Position numbers and translations under genes: made by a program. 64,000 nucleotides of DNA from Polaribacter porphyrae. GTDB taxonomy: Bacteria > Bacteroidota > Bacteroidia > Flavobacteriales > Flavobacteriaceae. The notes under the pieces are model-generated. The model made no database searches and had not been told where the DNA came from. It saw only the letters and a program-made list of their open reading frames with translations. How positions within the stretch are numbered: the first letter of the stretch is position 1; each line of letters begins with the position of its first letter. The DNA lies in the NCBI RefSeq assembly GCF_002954685.1, contig NZ_MSCN01000001.1:1055778-1119777 (forward strand), in the 5' to 3' direction. Of the stretch, positions 9,065 through 17,839 are shown one piece after another.

Positions 9065-9757
9065 ATGGGAATATTTAGCTTTTTTAATAATAAAAAACAA
9101 GCAAGCCATATTAGATATTCAAAAGATAATATTCCTAATAGCGTAAAAGCAATTGACCTCCATTTAGATCGTTTTTTTGATAAAAAAGAAGATATTGTAG
9201 TTTTGGATGAAATAGAATCTAAAACAATCCATAGAGATATTTATATTATCAAAGCTAATCAAGAAAGACCTTTTCATATTTTATTAAGTTGTGGAATGAG
9301 TGCACTTCCAATGGAAATTCCTGATGATATAGAATCTTCCGAATTTTGTGAAGTTATGATGTTACTTCCTAAAGACTGGAATATTGAATATGAATCTTTT
9401 AGTGATGAAAAAAATTATTGGCCTTTTAGATTGATGAAAGAATTAATGATACTTCCACATCCAAATGAAACTTGGCTGGGATATGGTCATACATATACGT
9501 ATGAGGATTCTGAAGAATATACAGAAGGTTTAGGCTTTAATTCTGTTATTCTGTTAAGTTCTATGGAATTATCTTCAGAGTTTACTGAAATTAAATTAAA
9601 CAATAATAAAGTAATAGATATTTATACTCTTATACCATTGTATAAAGAGGAATTAAGATATAAAAAAGAAAATGGAACTACTAAACTATTAGAAAAATTT
9701 GATGATTTTAATATTGAAGAAATTATTAAAGTTGGTAGAAAAAATGTTTGTATTTAA
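9065..9757 (+). CDS. Suppressor-of-fused (SUFU) domain protein
   Basis: A cytoplasmic protein of 230 aa with no signal peptide. The central region matches the bacterial SUFU-like family: PFHILLSCGMSALPME, then EVMMLLPKDW, the WPFRLMKELMILPHP segment with a following GYGHTY, and FNSVILLSS. In bacteria, SUFU domains are often linked to contact-dependent toxin immunity or have no known role; no toxin gene is visible nearby. It starts 24 bases after ribB and may be the last gene of that transcript. The domain call is good; the function is open. Confidence 0.75.
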   Translation: MGIFSFFNNKKQASHIRYSKDNIPNSVKAIDLHLDRFFDKKEDIVVLDEIESKTIHRDIYIIKANQERPFHILLSCGMSALPMEIPDDIESSEFCEVMMLLPKDWNIEYESFSDEKNYWPFRLMKELMILPHPNETWLGYGHTYTYEDSEEYTEGLGFNSVILLSSMELSSEFTEIKLNNNKVIDIYTLIPLYKEELRYKKENGTTKLLEKFDDFNIEEIIKVGRKNVCI

Positions 9758-9814
9758 TAAGTCTAACTTGTCTCTTACTCCTAACCACCTAATTCACGCC
9801 TTTAACCACAAAAC

Positions 9815-10513
9815 TTAAAATCTCAAACCTCCACTCTCTAATTCAATTGGCTCTTTATCTTTTTGAAACAACCTAGCAGTTAAATTTCCACATAAACAAA
9901 TCTTATTACCTAATACTTCTAACCAACTTCCTTCACGCAAACCTAACACAGGTGTATTATTAAAAACATGAAATTCTTTTATTCTAGTTTCCCTTGTTTC
10001 ACCTTTGTGAGTTGAACCTTTAATTGGATCAAGGTAATGTGCATTTATATTAAAAGGAATACAGCCTAAAGTAGTAAAACTTGGTGGATAAACTATAGGC
10101 ATATCATTAGTAGTCATCATAGTAACTCCACAAATATTACTCCCAGCACTTGTGCCTAAATATGGAGTTCCGTTTTCTAAAACTTTTTTTAAGGTTACTA
10201 AAATATCATGCCTATATAATTGATTTACCAATTCAAAAGTATTACCTCCTCCTGTAAAAATTCCTTCAGCTTTTTCTATAGCAATATTAGGGTTATCAAA
10301 TTGATGAATGCCTTGTACTACAATGTCTATTTTTGAAAATGCTTTTGCTACAATATTTGTATATTCATTATAAGAAATTCCACTTGGGCGTGCATAAGGG
10401 ATAAAAAGTATCGTTTTTATATTCTTAAAAAAATCATTTAGTGTTGGCAACAAATATTCTAAATAACCACTTCCATAAATGGTAGAAGTGCTAGCTATAA
10501 TCATATTTTTCAT
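9815..10513 (-). CDS. pepE: Dipeptidase E (alpha-aspartyl dipeptidase, family S51)
   Basis: A cytosolic peptidase that hydrolyses dipeptides with N-terminal aspartate. The 232-aa length is as expected. The nucleophile motif GTSAGSN is at residues 120-126 (Ser122), with His159 in NAHYLDP and Glu194 in LREGSW. These sit at a constant +2 offset from the Ser120/His157/Glu192 triad described for Salmonella PepE. The FTGGGNTF oxyanion loop is at 86-93. It is a single gene on the minus strand, convergent with the SUFU gene across 57 bases that contain no hairpin I can see. Confidence 0.93.
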   Translation of the reverse strand: MKNMIIASTSTIYGSGYLEYLLPTLNDFFKNIKTILFIPYARPSGISYNEYTNIVAKAFSKIDIVVQGIHQFDNPNIAIEKAEGIFTGGGNTFELVNQLYRHDILVTLKKVLENGTPYLGTSAGSNICGVTMMTTNDMPIVYPPSFTTLGCIPFNINAHYLDPIKGSTHKGETRETRIKEFHVFNNTPVLGLREGSWLEVLGNKICLCGNLTARLFQKDKEPIELESGGLRF

Positions 10514-10550
10514 GCTCCAAAAATAATTTTTTTATTTTATATATGTTATC

Positions 10551-10558
10551 TACATTTA
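10551..10558 (+). promoter_or_regulatory. Putative -7 box for the 10583 lipoprotein gene
   Basis: TACATTTA followed by C matches the TAnnTTTG-like Bacteroidota box except for the last base. It ends 24 bases before the ATG, giving a short leader. Visual match only. Confidence 0.3.
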
Positions 10559-10582
10559 CCGAAATCAATAAACTTAAAATCT

Positions 10583-11116
10583 ATGAAATTAAAACACTTT
10601 TTAATAATTGCTTTTTTAGCAACATTTACAGCTTGTGATACTGATGACAATCTAAATATTAGTATTACAGAAGCTGATTTAATTGGTACTTGGAATTTAA
10701 AAGAGCAAAGAATTGAAGATGGTTCCGTTTCTTATGTCAGTAGTGGTAAAAATATTACTGCTTTATATAGTGCTTATGCAAAAGAGATTAATATGACATT
10801 AACTTTTGCAGATAATCCTAAAAAAGCAAGTACAGAAGGTAAATATACTATAGTTGCTACTGCAACTTATAATGGAAGAACAGAAACTGAAGAGGAAGAA
10901 GTCTATGCCATAAATGACCCAAATGAAAACCCAAATTGGGAATTAGATGGTAATAATATTACTTTTAGTAATGATAAAAATATCCCAGCAAATCTTGTTG
11001 TTGATAGTTATGATGGTAAAACTTTAAGACTTAAAGCAATAGTTAATCAAACAGAAAAAGACGGTTTAGAAAGTATTACTATTAAAGGAACTATGTATAT
11101 GGTTCTAGAAAAATAA
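10583..11116 (+). CDS. Lipocalin-like lipoprotein
   Basis: A predicted outer-membrane or periplasmic lipoprotein of 177 aa. It has a type II signal sequence with lipobox FTAC (lipidated Cys18), followed by an acidic stretch DTDDN. The mature part opens with ADLIGTWNLKEQ, the hallmark of lipocalin-like (DUF5004-type) small beta-barrel domains, and is rich in alternating beta strands. It is monocistronic: a promoter-like box lies upstream and a clear terminator follows at 11144. No ligand can be inferred. Confidence 0.7.
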   Translation: MKLKHFLIIAFLATFTACDTDDNLNISITEADLIGTWNLKEQRIEDGSVSYVSSGKNITALYSAYAKEINMTLTFADNPKKASTEGKYTIVATATYNGRTETEEEEVYAINDPNENPNWELDGNNITFSNDKNIPANLVVDSYDGKTLRLKAIVNQTEKDGLESITIKGTMYMVLEK

Positions 11117-11143
11117 AAAACATTTTTTATAACTAGAATTCTT

Positions 11144-11176
11144 AAAATCATCATAAAATTTATGATGATTTTTTTG
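11144..11176 (+). terminator. Intrinsic terminator after the lipocalin-like lipoprotein
   Basis: AAAATCATCATAAA (11144-11157) pairs with TTTATGATGATTTT (11159-11172), and the stem merges into a T-run. It lies 28 bases after the stop codon at 11114-11116. Confidence 0.8.
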
Positions 11177-11191
11177 TTTAACAAAAGTTTA
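11177..11191 (+). promoter_or_regulatory. Shared 15-base motif, copy 1, upstream of the tandem paralogues
   Basis: TTTAACAAAAGTTTA lies 49 bases before the ATG at 11241. An identical 15-mer lies at 12827-12841, 58 bases before the ATG at 12900. The two genes are paralogues. Its position suits a promoter-upstream or regulator site, or it may be sequence retained from the duplication. Confidence 0.35.
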
Positions 11192-11240
11192 CAATTGCAT
11201 TAATAGAGTTTTAAGAGTAGCTTCTGTTTTCTTTGTTTAC

Positions 11241-12014
11241 ATGAAGAAACAACTAATAACTTATTTTTTATTTTTTGTAGGTATATGTTTTAGTCAACAA
11301 AGCAAAAAACTTATTCATGGATATATTATAGTTGAAAAAACTGCGATTTCAAATGTACATGTCATCAATAAAAGTTCCAACATAGGAACAATTACAAATG
11401 ATTTTGGTTGGTTTGAAATTCCTGTTTCTTTAGATGATACACTTCAATTTACACATGTAAACTTTGAAACTAAAGAAATCAAAATTTCTAAAGACATATT
11501 TATAGAAGGAAAAATCAACATTACATTAAAAGAAAAAGTTTACATACTAGAAGAAATTGTTTTAGAAAAACCAAAAAGTATTTTTCATATTGATAAAGAT
11601 ATACTACCTCCACCTAAAGTAAATGCAAAAACTTTAAGACTCCCCTATGCTAATACCAAACCCAAGAAAGATAAAGCCATTGTAAAATTCAGGTCTGGTG
11701 GCGTTGTTAATTTAGATAATCTTATAAATGCAATAAATGGAAATAATAGAAGAGAAAAAATGCTAAAAAAAATTACGTATGAAGACAAAGTACTTTCTGA
11801 AATAAGAAAATATTTTACAGATGATTTTTTTATAACAGACTTAAATATCAAAAAAGAAAATATTAACCCGTTTTTAAATTATTGCTTCAAAAAAGGAATT
11901 ATCAATTTATTCAATAAAAAGCAAAACATTATACTCACAAAGGTTTTAATGAAAGAAAGTAAAGTATTTCCTCAAAAAATAAAAACTGAAGTTGCATTAA
12001 TTAATAAAAACTGA
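11241..12014 (+). CDS. Exported protein with carboxypeptidase-regulatory-like domain, paralogue 1
   Basis: A secreted or periplasmic protein of 257 aa with a signal peptide (MKKQLITYFLFFVGICFS). Residues about 22-100 form a CarboxypepD_reg-like beta-sandwich (GYIIVEKTAISNVHVIN, then GTITNDFGWFEIP and TLQFTHVNFET), the domain found at the N-terminus of many TonB-dependent receptors. No plug or barrel follows. The C-terminus carries a family motif (DDFFITDLNI ... FLNYC ... INLF) shared with the next two genes. The stop overlaps the next ATG by one base (TGATG), so translation is probably coupled. It is the most diverged of the three. Function unknown. Confidence 0.7.
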   Translation: MKKQLITYFLFFVGICFSQQSKKLIHGYIIVEKTAISNVHVINKSSNIGTITNDFGWFEIPVSLDDTLQFTHVNFETKEIKISKDIFIEGKINITLKEKVYILEEIVLEKPKSIFHIDKDILPPPKVNAKTLRLPYANTKPKKDKAIVKFRSGGVVNLDNLINAINGNNRREKMLKKITYEDKVLSEIRKYFTDDFFITDLNIKKENINPFLNYCFKKGIINLFNKKQNIILTKVLMKESKVFPQKIKTEVALINKN

Positions 12015-12823
12015 TGCTTTTTAAAACCAAACTACTTTTTCTTGTCCTTATTTTTAGTTGCTCCTATTTTAATGCTCAAAATAAAAAAACAATTTTTAAA
12101 GGTAAAATTATTGATTCCTTACATATTGTTGCAAATGCCAATATTATTAATTTAAAAACCAATCAAGGCACTTTTTCTAATGATAATGGTATATTTCGAA
12201 TTAGAACTTCAAAAAATGATAGTTTAAAAATAAGTGCTATTGGTTATGAAACAAAATTCTTCGTTGTTAAAGCACATCATTTAAATGAAGATATCAATCT
12301 TATATTTTTAATGTCAAAAACATACCAACTTGATGAAATTATTGTAAAAAAGCACAATCTTATTGGTTCTTTAGCTATTGATTTTAAAAAAACACCCGTT
12401 GATAAAAATATAGAGTTGGTAGATAAGATAGTATCAGATATTAAAAAAATGGATTTTTATGCAATTTCAAAAACACCAATTGGAATTGATGAAGCTCATT
12501 TAATGAAAGCTGATATTGTAAGGCTACCTAACAATAGGTTTGAAGGAATGGGTATAAAATCATCAAGTAGTTTTGCAAAAGATACTTCTTTTATAGAAAA
12601 ACTTGAAGAAGAAAATAAAATAGCTAAAGATATTTTAAGTGAACTCGGAGATTACTTTTTCTTTATAGAACTCAAAATACCTAAAAATGAATATAATAAT
12701 TTTTTTGATTACTGTTTATATAAAGATATCGTTAACTTATATAAAAAAAATCAAACTTTAAAAGTTATACAAATATTTAGAAAAGAATGTATCTCTTTCT
12801 TAAAACTTATCAAAAAGAAATAA
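12014..12823 (+). CDS. Exported protein with carboxypeptidase-regulatory-like domain, paralogue 2
   Basis: The 269-aa product has a signal peptide ending near CSYFNAQ, in which the internal Cys could instead be a lipobox. A CarboxypepD_reg-like domain follows (GKIIDSLHIVANANIINL, then GTFSNDNGIFRI and DSLKISAIGYET). Next is a linker with LDEIIVKKHNLIGSLAIDFKK, and the shared C-terminus (ELGDYFFFIELKIP, FFDYC, IFRKE). Its closest relative is the next gene, at both protein and DNA level. It lacks any TonB plug or barrel. Function is not known; a structural or assembly role at the outer membrane is only a guess. Confidence 0.7.
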   Translation: MLFKTKLLFLVLIFSCSYFNAQNKKTIFKGKIIDSLHIVANANIINLKTNQGTFSNDNGIFRIRTSKNDSLKISAIGYETKFFVVKAHHLNEDINLIFLMSKTYQLDEIIVKKHNLIGSLAIDFKKTPVDKNIELVDKIVSDIKKMDFYAISKTPIGIDEAHLMKADIVRLPNNRFEGMGIKSSSSFAKDTSFIEKLEEENKIAKDILSELGDYFFFIELKIPKNEYNNFFDYCLYKDIVNLYKKNQTLKVIQIFRKECISFLKLIKKK

Positions 12824-12826
12824 TCT

Positions 12827-12841
12827 TTTAACAAAAGTTTA
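12827..12841 (+). promoter_or_regulatory. Shared 15-base motif, copy 2
   Basis: TTTAACAAAAGTTTA is identical to the copy at 11177-11191 and lies in the 76-base gap before the third paralogue. A TACTTTG box at 12877-12883, close to the -7 consensus but one base short, follows 35 bases later. Confidence 0.35.
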
Positions 12842-12899
12842 AAAATTGAAATCGCCAAAATTAATTGTTTAATAACTACTTTGTGATGGAAATTTTTAT

Positions 12900-13706
12900 A
12901 TGAAAACCAAACTACTTTTTACTGTAATTTTATTTTACGCTTTCTCAAATTTACATGCTCAAAAAATAAAAAAAATAATTAGCGGTGTTGTTACTGATTC
13001 TTTAGGAGTAGTTGTAAATGCAAATATTATAAACTTAAAAACAAGCCAAGGTACTTTTTCTAATGATAGTGGCTTATTTCGAATATTTGCTGTAGCAGGA
13101 GATACATTAAGCGTATCTTCAGTACAACATATAAAAACGAAAATTGTTGTTACAGACGCTATTATTAACAACAAAACAATTTCAATAACACTTAAATCTA
13201 ATACCTATAAATTAGATGAGTTTGAGTTGAAACGTCACAATCTATTAGGCAGTTTAAGCTCTGATCTTAAGAAGGTTAAAACAAATAAAAAAGACTCTTT
13301 GTTAAGAGATGTTATGGATTTTTCTAATATTGATATGAAAGCTAATGTTGCAGACGATTATATAGATAAAAGAGTAAGACCTCAAATCAATGAAACTGAT
13401 CCAACAAGAGCTTTCGTAGGTGCAGGTACTGCAGCTGCTATACCTTTTAAATATTCTCAACGTTTATGGGCTTTACGTAAAAAATTATCCCAAAAGAAAG
13501 CATTTCCCTATAAAATCTTATCAGAACTAGGAGAGAAATTTTTCTTTGACGAATTAAAAATACCAATTGATAAATATTTTCACTTTTTAGATTACTGCAA
13601 CCCTCTTGGTATTGAAGATTTACACAAAGAAGGTAAAATATTAGATGTGATTAAAATATTCAGAACAGAGAGTGTCTCTTATCATAAAATCATAAAAAAA
13701 GAGTAA
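12900..13706 (+). CDS. Exported protein with carboxypeptidase-regulatory-like domain, paralogue 3
   Basis: The 268-aa product has a signal peptide (MKTKLLFTVILFYAFSNLHAQ) and the same domain (SGVVTDSLGVVVNANIINL, then GTFSNDSGLFRI). It shares LDEFELKRHNLLGSLSSDLKK with paralogue 2 and ends with ELGEKFFFDELKIP, FLDYC and IFRTESVS. The middle (about residues 125-205) is different and contains AFVGAGTAAAIPF. Its own upstream gap carries the shared 15-mer, so it may have a separate promoter. It is followed after 31 bases by the DUF6702 gene. Function unknown. Confidence 0.7.
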   Translation: MKTKLLFTVILFYAFSNLHAQKIKKIISGVVTDSLGVVVNANIINLKTSQGTFSNDSGLFRIFAVAGDTLSVSSVQHIKTKIVVTDAIINNKTISITLKSNTYKLDEFELKRHNLLGSLSSDLKKVKTNKKDSLLRDVMDFSNIDMKANVADDYIDKRVRPQINETDPTRAFVGAGTAAAIPFKYSQRLWALRKKLSQKKAFPYKILSELGEKFFFDELKIPIDKYFHFLDYCNPLGIEDLHKEGKILDVIKIFRTESVSYHKIIKKE

Positions 13707-13737
13707 TTTGGCTTCGTATTTGATATTTTACTAATAT

Positions 13738-14235
13738 ATGAGATTCAAAAAAACATATTTACTACTATTATTAATTCCTCTTTTTTCCTTTTCTACTCAT
13801 AAATATTATTTGAGTTTAACACAAATTAAATATAAAGAAGAAGCGAAGGCTATTCAAATTATTATTAATGTTTTTATGGATGATATTGAACTCGCCCTAA
13901 ATAAAGATTATAATATTGATTTACAATTAACCACCAAAGATGAGTTAAAAAATAACGATACATATTTTGAAAAATACTTGAACCAAAAATTAGATTTTAA
14001 AGTAAATGGTGATGACAAAAAGTTCAATTATATTGGTAAAGAATATGATGGTGATTTAGTATTTTTTTATTTAGAAATAGAAAATATAGAAGCAATAAAC
14101 ACAATAGATATAAAAAATACCATTTTAATTCACCATTTTGAAAAACAACAAAATTTAATAAAATCTAAAGTAGGCACAACATACAAAAGTGTGTTGCTTA
14201 CAAAAGATAAAAATATAGCCAATTTAAAATATTAG
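13738..14235 (+). CDS. DUF6702-type exported protein
   Basis: A small exported protein of 165 aa with signal peptide MRFKKTYLLLLLIPLFSFSTHKYYLS. The HKYYLSLTQIKY start of the mature part, then IQIIINVFMDDIE, are typical of the DUF6702 family, which in Flavobacteriia is commonly found directly before an M1 peptidase gene, as here (30-base gap). No catalytic motif is visible. It could assist the peptidase, but that is inference from neighbourhood only. Confidence 0.65.
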   Translation: MRFKKTYLLLLLIPLFSFSTHKYYLSLTQIKYKEEAKAIQIIINVFMDDIELALNKDYNIDLQLTTKDELKNNDTYFEKYLNQKLDFKVNGDDKKFNYIGKEYDGDLVFFYLEIENIEAINTIDIKNTILIHHFEKQQNLIKSKVGTTYKSVLLTKDKNIANLKY

Positions 14236-14265
14236 TAATTCATTAAAATCAAAAACCACACATTC

Positions 14266-16374
14266 ATGAAAAAAATTAGTTTTATTCTATTTTCTTTTGC
14301 ATTTATTGGCACTTTTTATGCCCAAAAAGCAAAACAAGGACATACGAATACCAATAAGTTTAGACAATTAAAACAAGAATTAGCAACACCAAATTCAATT
14401 AGAACTGCTTCTGGTGCACCTGGTAAAGACTACTGGCAACAGAAGGTAGATTATGTTATGGACATCACTTTAGATGATGATAAACGTAGAATTTCGGGTA
14501 AAGAAACCATTACTTATAAAAATAATTCTCCAGACTATTTACCATATTTATGGGTACAATTAGATCAGAACATGAGAGCTGCTGATTCTAAAACTCCAGA
14601 TATTAGTTCTGGAAAAATTAGAAAGAAACTACCTAAAAGATGGTATGATAGATCTTTTCCTGATAAACCTTTTGATGGTGGCTTTAATATAATGAGTGTT
14701 ACAAATACTGATGGTAGTAAATTATCACACACTATTAATCAAACCATGATGCGTATTAATTTACCAGAACCTTTAGCATCTGGAGAAACTTTTAAATTTA
14801 ACATTTCTTGGTGGTATAATATAAATAATCATAGAACACAAGGTGGTAGATCTGGTTACGAACATTTTGAAGAAAATGGAAATAACAATTATGTAATAGC
14901 ACAGTTTTACCCAAGAATGTGTGTATACGATAATGTAGAAGGCTGGCAAAATGACCAGTTTTGGGGAAGAAGTGAATTTGCATTAGAATTTGGAGATTTT
15001 GATGTAAACATTACTGTACCAGAAGATCATATGTTAGGAGCTACAGGAGTTTTACAAAACAGAAGCGAAGTTTTTTCTAGAAAAGAATTAAAACGATATG
15101 CAACTGCTAAAAAAACGTTTGATAAACCTGTTATCATCAGAACGCAAAAAGAAGCAGAAAAGATAGAGAAGTCAAAAGCAAAAGGCACAAAAACATGGAA
15201 GTTTAAAGCTAAAAATGTTAGAGATTATGCTTTTGCGACATCAAGAAAATTTATTTTTGATGCAATGGCTGTAAACATTAATGGTAAAACAGTAATGGCA
15301 GAATCTCTCTATTCTAAAGAGGCAAATCCTTTATATGGAGATCATTCTACAAGAGCAGTTGCACAAACACTAAAAACATATTCTAGATATACTTTTGATT
15401 ATCCGTATCACAAAGCTATTTCAGTAGATGGACAAATGGGAATGGAATATCCCCAAATATGTTTTAACCCAGGTAGACCAAATCCTGATGGTACATATTC
15501 TGACAGAACAAAATACAGAATGATAAAAGTAACCATTCATGAAGTTGGGCATAACTTTTTCCCAATGATTGTAAACTCTGATGAAAGACAATGGACTTGG
15601 ATGGATGAAGGTTTAAATTCATATATGGAAATGTTAGCAGAGTTAGATTACGATCCTAACTTCCCTATTACAAGAGGATATCCAAAAAATATTGTAAGAT
15701 ATATGAGTGGCAATCAAGATAGAATTGCACCAATAATGTCTAAAGGAGATAATGTATACAGCTTTGGTAGTAATGCTTATGGTAAACCTGCAACTGGTCT
15801 TTGGATGTTGAGAGAAACTATTATGGGTAGAGAATTATTCGATCATGCTTTTAAAACATATTCACAAAGATGGAAATTTAAACACCCTACTCCTGCTGAT
15901 TTCTTTAGAACTATGGAAGATGCTTCTGGCATAGATTTAGATTGGTTTTGGAGAGGATGGTTTTACACAACAGATGTTACTGATATAGGCATAAAAGGTG
16001 TAAAAAAATTCAGTGCGAAAGAAGGAGAAAAATCAGTTGAATTTATAGAAGATACTTCAGAGGGTTTAGGTTTTGCTTCTAAACAAGATAAATATCATTA
16101 TGAAATTACTTACAATAAACCTGGAGGTTTAGTAATGCCAATAATTGTAGAATTCACGTACAAAGATGGTACAAAAGAAAAGAAAATGTATCCTGCAGAA
16201 ATTTGGAGATATAATGATAATGAAGTTACTAAAGTCTTTTCTTCTAACAAACAAGTGGAAAGTATTATGATAGACCCAGATTTAGAAACAGCAGATGTTG
16301 ATACTTCTAACAATAGTTTTCCTAAAGAAAAAGCGAATAAGTTTGATAAGTTTAAGAAAAAAATGAAAGGTTAA
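14266..16374 (+). CDS. M1 family metallopeptidase (aminopeptidase N-like)
   Basis: A secreted or periplasmic zinc aminopeptidase that trims N-terminal residues from peptides. The 702-aa product has a signal peptide (MKKISFILFSFAFIGTFYAQ). The N-terminal beta-domain contains DYVMDITLDDDKRRISGKE. The exopeptidase motif GQMGMEYPQ corresponds to G(A/G)MEN. The zinc site is HEVGH at residues 425-429, with the third ligand Glu448 in WMDEGLNSYME. The extreme C-terminus is lysine-rich (KFDKFKKKMKG), with no T9SS domain. A perfect terminator follows at 16429, closing the unit with the DUF6702 gene. Confidence 0.93.
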   Translation: MKKISFILFSFAFIGTFYAQKAKQGHTNTNKFRQLKQELATPNSIRTASGAPGKDYWQQKVDYVMDITLDDDKRRISGKETITYKNNSPDYLPYLWVQLDQNMRAADSKTPDISSGKIRKKLPKRWYDRSFPDKPFDGGFNIMSVTNTDGSKLSHTINQTMMRINLPEPLASGETFKFNISWWYNINNHRTQGGRSGYEHFEENGNNNYVIAQFYPRMCVYDNVEGWQNDQFWGRSEFALEFGDFDVNITVPEDHMLGATGVLQNRSEVFSRKELKRYATAKKTFDKPVIIRTQKEAEKIEKSKAKGTKTWKFKAKNVRDYAFATSRKFIFDAMAVNINGKTVMAESLYSKEANPLYGDHSTRAVAQTLKTYSRYTFDYPYHKAISVDGQMGMEYPQICFNPGRPNPDGTYSDRTKYRMIKVTIHEVGHNFFPMIVNSDERQWTWMDEGLNSYMEMLAELDYDPNFPITRGYPKNIVRYMSGNQDRIAPIMSKGDNVYSFGSNAYGKPATGLWMLRETIMGRELFDHAFKTYSQRWKFKHPTPADFFRTMEDASGIDLDWFWRGWFYTTDVTDIGIKGVKKFSAKEGEKSVEFIEDTSEGLGFASKQDKYHYEITYNKPGGLVMPIIVEFTYKDGTKEKKMYPAEIWRYNDNEVTKVFSSNKQVESIMIDPDLETADVDTSNNSFPKEKANKFDKFKKKMKG

Positions 16375-16428
16375 CATTATCTACTTTTATTTTACTTAAA
16401 TAATATTAGGTAAAACTATACAAATTAG

Positions 16429-16463
16429 AAACAGAAAGCTTTTAAAGCTTTCTGTTTTTTTAT
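16429..16463 (+). terminator. Intrinsic terminator after the M1 peptidase
   Basis: AAACAGAAAGCTTT (16429-16442) pairs with AAAGCTTTCTGTTT (16444-16457). This long perfect palindrome runs into a T-tract. It lies about 55 bases after the stop. Confidence 0.85.
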
Positions 16464-16478
16464 TTTTAAAAAGGTCAG

Positions 16479-16486
16479 TATCTTTA
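16479..16486 (+). promoter_or_regulatory. Putative -7 box for the 16502 membrane-protein operon
   Basis: TATCTTTA matches TAnnTTTG except for the last base. It sits just after the upstream terminator and 15 bases before the ATG, implying a leader of about 10 bases. Confidence 0.35.
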
Positions 16487-16501
16487 AGCAAAGTTTTTTA
16501 G

Positions 16502-17830
16502 ATGAGTAGTGATTACAAAGACAATAAGTTTAAGGAATTATTAGATAAGCTTCAGCAAGAAAGCTGGCAATTAGAATTACTGATTTCTGGTTTTGCTATT
16601 TTTGGTTTAATAACTGCCATTCCTCATATTAAAACAGCAATGTTAATTGCTGAAAATGATAGAGAATTTATTCCTTTTATATTTCTTTTAGTTGCATTTG
16701 TTGCTTGCTGTATTTTAATTTTCAATCTATTAATACATGTAATTTTAAGAGGATTATGGATTGGAGCTTTAGGCTTACGTTATGTATCTGGTGATATTGA
16801 TTTTGAAAAACTAAACTATCAAAATAAGTTTACAACCTATTTAAAAAAAAGAATAGTTTCTTTTGATAAATATGTAGCTACTTTAGAAAACTATTGTAGT
16901 GTGCTATTTGCTGTATCCTTTTTATTGATTTTTTATGTTGTAAGTATCTCATTATTAATGGTTAGTTTTGTGGGAGTAGCATCATTAATTATTTCAAACG
17001 ATGATTTCCCTGAAATACCTAGAACTGTAGTTGGTATTGCTTTAATGCTTTTTTTAGCTATAGGCAGTTTACTTGTATTTTTAGATTTTTTAACTCAAGG
17101 ATATATTAAAAAGAAAAAATGGCTTTCTAAAATCTATTTTCCTTTTTATTGGGTCTTTAGTTTTCTTACATTAACCTTTTTATATAGACCTTTAGTTTAT
17201 AATTTTTTAGATGATAAATTTACTAAAAGGTTAAGTTTTTTTCTAGTACCATCTTACATTGCTATCTCTGTTTTAATTTCATTTAAACATACAAAAACAA
17301 ATTATCTTATAGATGCAAAATATGTAAATTCAACATATATAAATTCTAAAAATTATGAAGATTTACTTACTGAAGATGATGATTTTGGAAAAGTAGCTAC
17401 AATTCAATCTAAAATAATTCGTGAGCCTTATGTAAAAGTATTTAAAATTTTTACTGAAAGTATTGAGAATAGAATTTACAACTATCATCCATCTTTAAAA
17501 CCAGAAAAAGATAGAAGAGGTTTTAGTACAGATATTATTACATTCAACTCAACAGAATCTATAAAATCAAGAGATAGTTTAACTAAAAAGTATTTGGAAG
17601 TTTTTAATGAAATGCATCAAATTTATATTGATACAATTCGGTTTGAAAGTGATTTTTTAATTTCAAAAAATAAAAAAGATCAATTAGGTTTTGAAACTTA
17701 CGTAAATATAAAAAAACTTGCTGAAGGTAAACATTATCTTAAAGTAAAAAGGTTAATTAAAAGAAATCGAAAAAAAGATACCATAAAAAGAACAGAAGTT
17801 AATATTCCTTTTTGGTACTTTAAACAATAA
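16502..17830 (+). CDS. Multi-pass membrane protein of unknown function, tandem paralogue 1
   Basis: I do not recognise a named family. The 442-aa product has a conserved N-terminus (DNKFKELLDKLQQESWQL, then ELLISGFAIFGLI). About five to six hydrophobic segments follow between residues 25 and 265, including a HVILRGLWIGALGLRYVSGD loop. A hydrophilic C-terminal domain of about 170 residues ends in VNIPFWYFKQ. The next gene is a clear paralogue with the same layout, 9 bases downstream. The C-terminal domain is rich in Lys/Asp and predicted mixed alpha/beta; its side of the membrane is undecided. The operon continues into two exported peptidases. Confidence 0.75.
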   Translation: MSSDYKDNKFKELLDKLQQESWQLELLISGFAIFGLITAIPHIKTAMLIAENDREFIPFIFLLVAFVACCILIFNLLIHVILRGLWIGALGLRYVSGDIDFEKLNYQNKFTTYLKKRIVSFDKYVATLENYCSVLFAVSFLLIFYVVSISLLMVSFVGVASLIISNDDFPEIPRTVVGIALMLFLAIGSLLVFLDFLTQGYIKKKKWLSKIYFPFYWVFSFLTLTFLYRPLVYNFLDDKFTKRLSFFLVPSYIAISVLISFKHTKTNYLIDAKYVNSTYINSKNYEDLLTEDDDFGKVATIQSKIIREPYVKVFKIFTESIENRIYNYHPSLKPEKDRRGFSTDIITFNSTESIKSRDSLTKKYLEVFNEMHQIYIDTIRFESDFLISKNKKDQLGFETYVNIKKLAEGKHYLKVKRLIKRNRKKDTIKRTEVNIPFWYFKQ

Positions 17831-17839
17831 TAAGATTTA

